DNA from: Myxococcota bacterium
GTDB taxonomy: Bacteria > Myxococcota_A > UBA796 > CAJQPC01
NCBI GenBank assembly: GCA_023150845.1
Contig: JAKLKD010000132.1
Coordinates: forward strand, 1 to 42,860
Length of the DNA stretch: 42,860 nt
Direction of reading: 5' to 3'
A program made the translations under genes and the position numbers. Shown one piece after another: positions 34,297-41,411 of the stretch; position 1 is the stretch's first letter, and each line of letters opens with the position of its first letter. Below the pieces are notes generated by a model. That model ran no database searches. It had not been told where the DNA came from and saw only the letters and a list, made by a program, of their open reading frames with translations.

Positions 34297-36291
34297 ATGG
34301 CGCTGATTCAGCCTGCCCCGTCTACGCCCGCCGATGTGCTGGCGAACCGTCCCCTCGACATCCCGCCCGAGGCCGTGGCGGAGATGACCGAGGCCGAGTG
34401 GTACGCGAAGGTGTATCGCGGCGACGACGTGCCCCAGCTCACGCTCCGCGCGATCCTCATGGGGTCGGTGCTCGGCTTCTTCTTGGCGTTCACGAACCTC
34501 TACATCGGGCTCAAGACCGGCTGGCACCTCGGCGTGGCGATCACGGCCTGCATCCTGAGCTACTCCATCTGGACGTTCTTCGTCGGCGTCGGCGTGGCGA
34601 AGACGCCGATGTCCATCCTGGAGAACAACTGCATGCAGTCCACCGCCTCGGCGGCGGGCTACTCCACGGGCGGCACGATGGTCTCGGCCATCGCCGCCCT
34701 GCTCATCCTCTCGGCCACGCCGGAGAACCCCCTGGGCACCCACCTGCCCATCGGCGTGCTCGTGGGCTGGACGGTGTTCTTGGCGATCCTCGGCGTCGTG
34801 CTGGCGATCCCGATGAAGCGAAACCTCATCAACAACGAGCGCTTGAAGTTCCCCTCGGGCCTCGCTTCAGCGGTGACGCTGCAGTCGCTCTACGCCTCGG
34901 GCTCCGAGGCGAGCAAGAAGGCCAAGGCGCTCCTGGTGAGCGCGGTCTTCGGCGCGATCTGGCCGCCGCTCACCGAGCTCAACGTCAAGGGCGGCGAGCC
35001 CCTGCTCACCGGCAGCCTCAAGATCTTCGACTGGCTGCCCATCGGCGGGTTCACCAAAGGCGAAGGCGGCGAGCGGATCCCCGCGAAGGCCTCGGACTGG
35101 ACCATCGCTTGGGACGTGAACCCCGTGATGGTCGCCGCGGGCGCCCTGGTCGGCGTGCGTGTGGCGGCCTGGATGGCCATCGGCGGCCTGGTCTTGGCCT
35201 TCGTCGCTGGGCCCTGGGGCCAGGAGCAGGCCTGGACCAACCTCAACGGCAAAGAGATCTACGCCGTGAGCGCCCCGGGCAAGGCCTGGCGTGAGCTGGG
35301 GCTGTGGCTCGGCGCGCCGATCCTCGTGGCCTCGGGCGTGCTGAGCTTCCTCTTCCAGTGGCGCTCCATCCTCCGGGCCTTCCAGAGCTTCGGCGGCGGC
35401 GCCAAGGCCGCCGCGGACGAGGACCCCCGCGTCGCCGAGACCGAGGTGCCCACCTCGTGGTTTGGCCTCGGGATGCTCGTCTCCGGCGCGGGTGTGGTCA
35501 CCATCGCCGCGATGTACTTTGAGGTGCCCGTGCACCTCGGCGTGCTCGCCGTCGGCATGACCTTCGCTTTGGCGCTCGTCGCCGCGCGTATCACCGGGGA
35601 GAGCGACATCACGCCGACGGGCGCGATGGGCAAGATCATGCAGCTCACCTACGGCGTGCTCTTGCCCCAGTCGGCGACGGCGAACCTCATGACCGCGGGC
35701 ATCACCGCGGGCGCCGCCTCGTCCTGCGCCGACCTCCTGACCGACCTCAAGTCGGGCTATGTGCTCGGCGCCAACCCCCGGCGCCAGTTCTTGGCCCAGG
35801 TCTTCGGCATCATCCCCGGCACCATCGCGACGGTCATCGGCTTCCGCATCCTCGTGCCCGACGCCACGGCGCTCACGGGCACCGGCGACACCCCCGCGGC
35901 CTTCCCCGCGCCCTCGGCCCAGGCCTGGAAGGCCGTGGCGGAGGTGTTCCGCGAGGGCATCGGCAACATGCACCCCGCCCACCAGAACGCCATCGCCTTG
36001 GGCCTCGCCTTCGGCACGGCCTTGGTGCTCGCCGAGCGCTTCTTGCCCAAGCTCAAGCCCTACCTGCCCTCGGCCTCGGGCCTGGGCCTCGGCTTCATCT
36101 TGCCCTTCAACTACCCCTTGGCGATGTTCGCCGGGGCGCTGTTGACCTTCGGCTGGGAGAAGCTCTCGGAGAAGACGGCCAAGGACTACGTCGTGCCGGT
36201 GTCCTCGGGCATCATCGCCGGTGTCTCCATCGTCGGCGTGCTCGTGCAGGCCATCAACAACTTCGTGCTCGGCGGCGGCGGAGGCCACTGA
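34297..36291 (+). CDS. OPT-family oligopeptide/metal-chelate transporter
   Basis: A 664-residue transporter of the OPT/YSL family with about 15 membrane helices. After a soluble N-terminal 45 residues come the conserved QLTLRAILMGSVLGFFLAF, NLYIGLKTGWHLGVAI and ENNCMQSTASAAGYSTGGTM (about 110-129), the family hallmarks, and later GESDITPTGAMGKIMQLTYG and LKSGYVLGANPRRQF. It imports small peptides or metal-chelating compounds with protons. AAGGAG (34284-34289) lies eight bases before the ATG at 34297. It seems to be a single gene or to lead into the nucleotidyltransferase gene 36 bases downstream. The substrate cannot be read from sequence. Confidence 0.95.
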   Translation: MALIQPAPSTPADVLANRPLDIPPEAVAEMTEAEWYAKVYRGDDVPQLTLRAILMGSVLGFFLAFTNLYIGLKTGWHLGVAITACILSYSIWTFFVGVGVAKTPMSILENNCMQSTASAAGYSTGGTMVSAIAALLILSATPENPLGTHLPIGVLVGWTVFLAILGVVLAIPMKRNLINNERLKFPSGLASAVTLQSLYASGSEASKKAKALLVSAVFGAIWPPLTELNVKGGEPLLTGSLKIFDWLPIGGFTKGEGGERIPAKASDWTIAWDVNPVMVAAGALVGVRVAAWMAIGGLVLAFVAGPWGQEQAWTNLNGKEIYAVSAPGKAWRELGLWLGAPILVASGVLSFLFQWRSILRAFQSFGGGAKAAADEDPRVAETEVPTSWFGLGMLVSGAGVVTIAAMYFEVPVHLGVLAVGMTFALALVAARITGESDITPTGAMGKIMQLTYGVLLPQSATANLMTAGITAGAASSCADLLTDLKSGYVLGANPRRQFLAQVFGIIPGTIATVIGFRILVPDATALTGTGDTPAAFPAPSAQAWKAVAEVFREGIGNMHPAHQNAIALGLAFGTALVLAERFLPKLKPYLPSASGLGLGFILPFNYPLAMFAGALLTFGWEKLSEKTAKDYVVPVSSGIIAGVSIVGVLVQAINNFVLGGGGGH

Positions 36292-36327
36292 GCGCCGCTC
36301 CGACGAGCGTACTGGGGCGCGCCGCGA

Positions 36328-37473
36328 ATGGACTTCTCCCTCGGCCCTCGGGTGATCCTGCTCACCGTCGCGGGCAGCCGGGCCTACGGGCTGCACCGCC
36401 CGGGCTCGGACGTCGACCTCAAGGGCGTGGCGATCCCGCCGCGCCGGGTGTTTCACGGCTTCGCCCGGCGTTTTGAGCAGGCGGACAGCTCGTCCCACCT
36501 CGCGCCCTTCGCCGCCTCGCTCAACGCCGAGGAACAAGAGGCCGTCGCCGGGACGAAGCTTGAGGGCTCGATCTACCACATCGTCAAGTTTTTTAGCTTG
36601 GCCGCAGACGCGAACCCCAACATCCTCGACGCCTTGTTCTGCCGGGATGACGAGGTGCGGGTGGCGCACCCCCTGGGCCTCAAGCTGCGGGAGCACCGCA
36701 AGGCCTTCTTGTCGGCGAAGGCCAAACACACCTTCTCGGGCTACGCCGCGGCCCAGATGAAGCGTATTCAGCTCCACCGCCGCTGGCTCATCCAGCCGCC
36801 CAAGGGGGCGCCCACCCGGGCGGAGTACGGCCTGCCCGAGCGCACCTTGATCCCCGCGGATCAGCTCATGGCCGCCCAGGCCGCCGTGCGGACCCAGCTT
36901 GACCGCTGGGAGCTCGACCTCTCGATGCTCGACCCCATGGAGGCCGAGCGTATTCGGGAGCGGATGGAGGCGGTGCTCGTCGAGCGCAGCGTCGCCGCCG
37001 ACGCCCGCTTCTACGACGCCGCCCGCTCCATCGGCTTAGACGACAACCTCATCCTCGTCATGGACCGGGAGCGCCGCTACGAGTCCGCTCGCAAAGAGTG
37101 GGAGCAGTATGTGCGCTGGGGCCGCGAGCGCAACCCCGAGCGCGCCGCCTTGGAGGCGAAGTTTGGCTATGACGCCAAGCACGCCGCCCATCTCGTGCGC
37201 CTCTTGGCCATGGGCCGGGAGATCCTCACGACGGGGGAGGTCCACGTCTGGCGCGGCGGGCGCGACGCGGAGCTGCTCCAGGCCATCCGCGGCGGGGCCT
37301 GGAGCTTCGACCAGCTCATCGAGCACGCCCAGGACGCTGACGCCGAGCTGGAGCAGATCTACCGGCGGGGAGACCTCGCCGTGCCCAAGCAGGTCGATCG
37401 GGACGCCCTTGACCGACTCTGCGTGTCGCTCGTCGAAGAGGGCCTGCAGCGGCTCCCCGAGGACGTAGAATAG
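36328..37473 (+). CDS. RlaP/YcgL-type predicted nucleotidyltransferase
   Basis: A 381-residue protein of the COG3541/RlaP group (DNA-polymerase-beta-like nucleotidyltransferases). The catalytic motif GSRAYGLHRPGSDVDLKG (16-33) has the required GS-x10-DxD with D28 and D30; the third acid is probably in the EGSIYHIVKFF region (about 78-88). The rest is helical, including FSGYAAAQMKRIQLHRRW (about 137-154) and KFGYDAKHAAHLVRLLAMGREIL (near 275-297), both typical of the family. RlaP proteins are often beside an RNA ligase, but no ligase gene is visible here. It is followed at 38 bases by an ATP-grasp gene, so the two may work together. The RNA or protein target is unknown. Confidence 0.88.
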   Translation: MDFSLGPRVILLTVAGSRAYGLHRPGSDVDLKGVAIPPRRVFHGFARRFEQADSSSHLAPFAASLNAEEQEAVAGTKLEGSIYHIVKFFSLAADANPNILDALFCRDDEVRVAHPLGLKLREHRKAFLSAKAKHTFSGYAAAQMKRIQLHRRWLIQPPKGAPTRAEYGLPERTLIPADQLMAAQAAVRTQLDRWELDLSMLDPMEAERIRERMEAVLVERSVAADARFYDAARSIGLDDNLILVMDRERRYESARKEWEQYVRWGRERNPERAALEAKFGYDAKHAAHLVRLLAMGREILTTGEVHVWRGGRDAELLQAIRGGAWSFDQLIEHAQDADAELEQIYRRGDLAVPKQVDRDALDRLCVSLVEEGLQRLPEDVE

Positions 37474-37511
37474 ACGCGCCGCACCCCTCGCGGCACAACC
37501 ACGGAGGCTCC

Positions 37512-38729
37512 TTGGACGTCCTGTTCCTCTCTCCCCACCACCCCGTCGAGATGATCCACTTCACCCGCGGGCTGAGCGAGGTGGGCGCGCGGGTCTGGGG
37601 GGTCGGCGACGCCCCGGTCGCGGCCTTGCCCGCGCTGGTGCGCCAGCACCTCACGGACTACCTGCAGGTGCCGCGCATCTTTGACGAAGAGGACACGGTC
37701 CGGCGCATCCTCCAGTGGCTCAATGGCCGCCGCCCCGACCTCATCGAGAGCCTCTGGGAGCCCCTGGTGCTCGTCGCCGCCCGGCTGCGGGAGGTGCTCG
37801 ACCTGCCGGGCATGACCGTCGACACCGTGCTCGGCTTCCGGGACAAGGGGCTCATGAAGGAGCGTGTGGCCGCCGCCGGGCTCCGGGTGCCCAAGTCCCG
37901 CCGGGCGAAGACCAACGATGAGGTGCGCGCCGCCGCAAAAGAGATCGGCTTCCCGGTCTGCGTGAAGCCCATCGCCGGGGCCGGCTCCGCGAACACCTTC
38001 CGGGCGGACAGCGCCGAGGGGCTCGACGCGCGCCTGCCGGAGCTCGCCGGGGTCGAGGAGGTCTCCGTCGAGGAGTTCATCATCGGCCAAGAGTTCACCT
38101 TCGACGCCATCTGCGTCATGGGGCGGCCGGTCTACCGCAGCGTCACCGTCTACAACCCGCCGCCGATCATCGCCCGCCACGAGGAGTGGATCAGCCCCTC
38201 CCAGACCTGCCTCCGGGACCTCAGCGCCCCGCACCTCACCCCGGGCATTCAGCTCGGCGAGCAGGTCATCCAGGCCTTGGGCATGGGCACCGGGTTTATC
38301 CACATGGAGTGGTTCCTCACCGAGTCTGGCGACGCGGTCTTCGGCGAGATCGGCTGCCGCAGCGGCGGAGGCCTGCTCGTGCACCAGATGAACTTCACCG
38401 GGGACTGCGACCTCTTCCGGGAGTGGGCGCGGGTGGTCTGCTGGGGCGACTACAAGGGCCTCAACGAGCGGAAGTACAACACCGGCGCGGTCTTTAAGCG
38501 GGCGCGTGGCCAGGGGCGCATCCTCCGTCACGCCGGGCTCGACGCCTTCCGCGCGCGCTACGGCCCCTGGATCTGCGCCATGGAGCTCACGCCGATCGGC
38601 GCCCCGCGGCGGGACTGGCGCAACACGCTCTTGGGCGACGGCGTCATCATGGTGCGCCACCCCGATCTCGACGCCGTCGAGCGGATGGTGCGGGACGCGG
38701 CGATGAACGTCGAGCTCATCGCGGGCTGA
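37512..38729 (+). CDS. ATP-grasp family ligase with likely TTG start
   Basis: A 405-residue ATP-grasp enzyme, a group that joins a carboxylate to an amine or thiol using ATP. The N-terminal pre-grasp domain starts DVLFLSPHHPVEMIHFTRGL. The ATP-binding part shows GFRDKGLMKERVAAAGLRVP (about 114-133), FPVCVKPIAGAGSANTFRA with its Lys, SVEEFIIGQEFTFDAI and GFIHMEWFLTESGDAVFGEIGCRSGGG. The metal-site Asn of classical members is not where expected, as is common in this subfamily (Glu-x-x-x-Arg). The start is TTG at 37512, four bases after GGAGG (37503-37507); the next ATG would remove conserved start residues. It may be coupled with the nucleotidyltransferase gene upstream. The substrate is unknown. 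Confidence 0.85.
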   Translation: MDVLFLSPHHPVEMIHFTRGLSEVGARVWGVGDAPVAALPALVRQHLTDYLQVPRIFDEEDTVRRILQWLNGRRPDLIESLWEPLVLVAARLREVLDLPGMTVDTVLGFRDKGLMKERVAAAGLRVPKSRRAKTNDEVRAAAKEIGFPVCVKPIAGAGSANTFRADSAEGLDARLPELAGVEEVSVEEFIIGQEFTFDAICVMGRPVYRSVTVYNPPPIIARHEEWISPSQTCLRDLSAPHLTPGIQLGEQVIQALGMGTGFIHMEWFLTESGDAVFGEIGCRSGGGLLVHQMNFTGDCDLFREWARVVCWGDYKGLNERKYNTGAVFKRARGQGRILRHAGLDAFRARYGPWICAMELTPIGAPRRDWRNTLLGDGVIMVRHPDLDAVERMVRDAAMNVELIAG

Positions 38730-38762
38730 TCCGCGACTCCGCGCCAGAATTGGCGGATCAGC
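38725..38762. terminator. Bidirectional hairpin enclosing two converging stop codons
   Basis: GCTGATCCGC (38725-38734) and GCGGATCAGC (38753-38762) form a perfect 10-base-pair stem with an 18-base loop. The TGA of the ATP-grasp gene (38727-38729) and that of the minus-strand membrane gene (38760-38758) sit at mirror positions in the arms. It probably ends both transcripts. Confidence 0.65.
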
Positions 38763-39795
38763 GGAGGATCCACCGCCGTAAGCCGGGGTTGTGCTCGGCC
38801 CCGGTGCGCCAGAGGACGCCGTCGAGCAGGTAGTGCGTGAGCTGGGGCAAGCTCAGGAGCGGCACCGCCCAGAACCCCGCCCAGGCCGAGAGGTCCGGGC
38901 CGGGGAAGAGCTCGGGGTGCTCCAACCAGACGAGGCGGTCCCAGAGCCACTCCTCCGCCAGCGCCAAGGCCACGAGCGGCAGCACAAAGGCCCAGGCCCC
39001 GGCGGCGGTGAACATCCAGGGGCGGCCTGGGCCCTCACCGCTCACCGCCCAGCGCCCGGCGACGGTCCAGGCCACGAGCGCGAGGTAAGGCACGCCGTGG
39101 TGAATCACGTTGGGCAAGGTGAAGTTGAGGTCACCGCCCGCGAAGACGACGCCGATCCACCACACCGCCGCCGTGGTGAGGAGCCAGAGGTCACGGCCCC
39201 CGGGTTGGCCCTCGCGCAGGCGGCTCCGGAGGTGCAGGAGGCCCAGGCCCAAGGTCAGCGCCCCGGCGAGCTGGGGCACCACCGGGGGCAGGCCCGGCAC
39301 AAAGTCCCCGTCCATGAACCAGGCGAAGGGCTGGGGGAGGTGGGCGTGCCACCACAAGATCGGCGTGCCGGTGACGCCGTAGTAGAGCCAGCGCTCCACG
39401 GCCGCGCCCTCGGCGCCGAGGCCCGCCCGCGCCCGGTAGAGCATGGCGAAGCCGAGCTGCTGCCGGATGAAGTGGAACACGGCGAGGTAAGCCATCGCCG
39501 TCCAGTAGAGCGCCGGGGAGACGCCGTGGAGCATGAGCGCGACGACGGCGCAGGCGAAGGGCAGGCCGATGAGCCAAGGCGCGAGGCGGCGGCGCTCGCC
39601 CGGGTCGAGGAGCGTGCGCCAGAGCGTCGCCCAGACGTGGGCCACATCGACGCCGACGACCAGCGCCAAGAAGCCCAGGGGCCCGACCTCCACCCCGTCG
39701 GGCAGGGCCAGGGCGATGAGCGCCGCGACGAGGGCTGGCCCGATGAGCAGGCCGAGATCAAAACGCGCCGAGACGAGCCAGCGCCCGTCGGTCAC
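38758..39795 (-). CDS. His-rich integral membrane protein of unknown function
   Basis: A 345-residue protein with eight or nine membrane helices. Histidines recur at helix ends: D50/H53 in VDVAHVW, H108 in FHFIRQQ, H150/H152 in WWHAHL, H232/H233 in NVIHHGVPY and H321 with D325 in THYLLDG. This spacing recalls membrane di-iron oxygenases such as Brp/Blh carotenoid dioxygenases, but I cannot assign it to that family. The start is GTG at 39795, which overlaps the TGA of the FAD oxidase gene; it is thus the third coupled gene of the operon with the spermidine-synthase-like enzyme. A metal-dependent role in the same pathway, or in electron transfer, is inferred. Confidence 0.8.
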   Translation of the reverse strand: MTDGRWLVSARFDLGLLIGPALVAALIALALPDGVEVGPLGFLALVVGVDVAHVWATLWRTLLDPGERRRLAPWLIGLPFACAVVALMLHGVSPALYWTAMAYLAVFHFIRQQLGFAMLYRARAGLGAEGAAVERWLYYGVTGTPILWWHAHLPQPFAWFMDGDFVPGLPPVVPQLAGALTLGLGLLHLRSRLREGQPGGRDLWLLTTAAVWWIGVVFAGGDLNFTLPNVIHHGVPYLALVAWTVAGRWAVSGEGPGRPWMFTAAGAWAFVLPLVALALAEEWLWDRLVWLEHPELFPGPDLSAWAGFWAVPLLSLPQLTHYLLDGVLWRTGAEHNPGLRRWILR

Positions 39796-41411
39796 GTCGG
39801 CCCCGCGAGGCGGGGGTCGGTCAGCGCGCCGAGGCCCAGGAGCACCTCCTCGGCGGCCCGGCAGCCATGAAAGCTCGCCTCCTCAAACAGGCTCATGCCG
39901 CTGAGGTCGGCGCTGGCGAAGCTCAGGCCGGGGAGCGGCCGCGCCGCGTCGTCCAAGGCGCCCACCCGGTGCAGGCCGACGCTCGGGATGGCCGTGCCGT
40001 GCCCCCAAGGGCAGACCTCGGCGCCGATGATCCGGTCCCGCAGCCCCGGCATCGCCGAGCTGAGCTCGTCCAGCAAACGATCCACGGCCTCTTGGGGGCG
40101 CTCTTTGAGCAAATCTGCTCTTGACGTGTCAGGCGATCCCGCGGAGAGGGGCTCGTAGCAGGTCAAGGTCGCCGGGCCCCGGCCAAAGTCCCCGGTCTGG
40201 TGGGTGTTGGTGACGAAGCCCAGGCTCTCGGCCCCCCAGATCACGCTGTCCCAGGCGGCCTTCACGCCCTCGGCGGCGGGGAGGCGGTCGACGTGCAGGT
40301 TCACCACCCGCCAGGGGGCGCTCGGCGCCGTCACCGGGGTCGGGCGCCGCACCACCCGGCTCACGACGTGGGCGGGCAGGGCCATGATCACGGCCTTGGC
40401 CTGGATCTCGACGTGGGCGTCGCCGCTGAGCGCCGCGAGCCGCCAGCCCTCGGCCTCGGGCTCACAAGACACGACGAGCACGCCGAGGCGCGGCGTGTAG
40501 GGGATCTTCTTGAGCAAGGCGCTAATCAGCGCGCCGTTGCCGCCGGGCCAGGTCAAGACCGTGGTGCCGAGCGGCGTGGCGGGGTCCGGGCGCCGGGCGC
40601 AGTGGTAATGAAGCCCCGCCCAGGCCGAGATCTGCGCCAGCTCGGCGCCGAAGTCGTCCCGGGCGGCGTAACGCAGCCAGGCGCGCAGGGCAGGGGAGCT
40701 CAGCCCCTCGGCGTCTAAGAAGTCGGCGAAGCTCTGCTCCGCCAAGGCGCGCAGCGCGGGATCTTGGGAGGACCGGGCGAGGGGGATCGAGAAGGCCGGG
40801 CGGTCGTCGGCGCCTCGGGCCTGGGTGAGCCGGGCGGTCAGGGCGTCGAAGTGGGCCTTCTGGGCGCGGTCCTCGGCGGAGAGCGCGGCCTCGGGCCAGA
40901 GCCCCGGCTCCCAGCGCCCGCCGTGGTAGAGGCGCTCCTCGGGGTCGAAGCAGAGGTCCGTCTCGCGGTAGCGCGGGCGTCCCTCGGCGTCAAACCCCTG
41001 GATGATCCCCAGGTCTTGGAGCATCAGGCGGACGTGGACCGCCTCGGGGGAGGGCAAGGTGATGTAGTGCGCGCCCAAGGGGAACTCGCCGCTCGGCCCC
41101 GTGGCCATCGCCGCCGTGCCCCCGGGCCGGTCGCCGAGCTCGAGCCACGACACGCTGCCGCGAAAGCCCGCCCGGGCCACACGCCAGGCGGCGCTCACCC
41201 CCGCCGCGCCCGCCCCGACGATGAGCAGGTCCACACGCTCCACCCCGCTCACCCGGATCTGCGGCTTGCCGTCCCGGACGCGGTGGGCCGAGGCCGCGAG
41301 GCCGGGCAAGGTCTCGGTCACGGGGATCGGCCCCTTGGGCGGCGGCGACTCCCCGCAGCCCAGGCCCAAGGCCGAGGCCCCGAGCAGGAGCTCTCGTCGG
41401 CTGAGGCGCAT
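39792..41411 (-). CDS. FAD-dependent amine oxidase/desaturase with Tat lipoprotein signal
   Basis: A 539-residue flavoprotein of the amine-oxidase/phytoene-desaturase superfamily. The N-terminus MRLSRRELLLGASALGLGC has a twin-Arg motif (R5-R6) and a lipobox ending at C19, so it is probably folded in the cytoplasm, exported by Tat and anchored by lipid. The FAD-binding beta-alpha-beta unit is VDLLIVGAGAAGVSAAWRVA (about 60-79), with E91 and the RPGG of the second motif (95-98). GTTVLTWPGGNGAL and AHVVSRVV mark the substrate domain, and SFASADLSGMSLFEEASFHGC near the end is the usual C-terminal FAD contact. The ATG at 41411 overlaps the TGA of the preceding spermidine-synthase-like gene (TGATG). 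A role in oxidising a product of that enzyme is inferred. Confidence 0.92.
   Translation of the reverse strand: MRLSRRELLLGASALGLGCGESPPPKGPIPVTETLPGLAASAHRVRDGKPQIRVSGVERVDLLIVGAGAAGVSAAWRVARAGFRGSVSWLELGDRPGGTAAMATGPSGEFPLGAHYITLPSPEAVHVRLMLQDLGIIQGFDAEGRPRYRETDLCFDPEERLYHGGRWEPGLWPEAALSAEDRAQKAHFDALTARLTQARGADDRPAFSIPLARSSQDPALRALAEQSFADFLDAEGLSSPALRAWLRYAARDDFGAELAQISAWAGLHYHCARRPDPATPLGTTVLTWPGGNGALISALLKKIPYTPRLGVLVVSCEPEAEGWRLAALSGDAHVEIQAKAVIMALPAHVVSRVVRRPTPVTAPSAPWRVVNLHVDRLPAAEGVKAAWDSVIWGAESLGFVTNTHQTGDFGRGPATLTCYEPLSAGSPDTSRADLLKERPQEAVDRLLDELSSAMPGLRDRIIGAEVCPWGHGTAIPSVGLHRVGALDDAARPLPGLSFASADLSGMSLFEEASFHGCRAAEEVLLGLGALTDPRLAGPT

Noticed and set aside
34201-34743. Extension of the MATE protein by 181 residues
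   Set aside because: The extra part is antisense to the OPT gene, charged, and unlike any MATE start.
34867-36777. A 636-codon minus-strand frame opposite the OPT transporter gene
   Set aside because: The OPT gene has clear family motifs and a good ribosome-binding site; the antisense frame has none.
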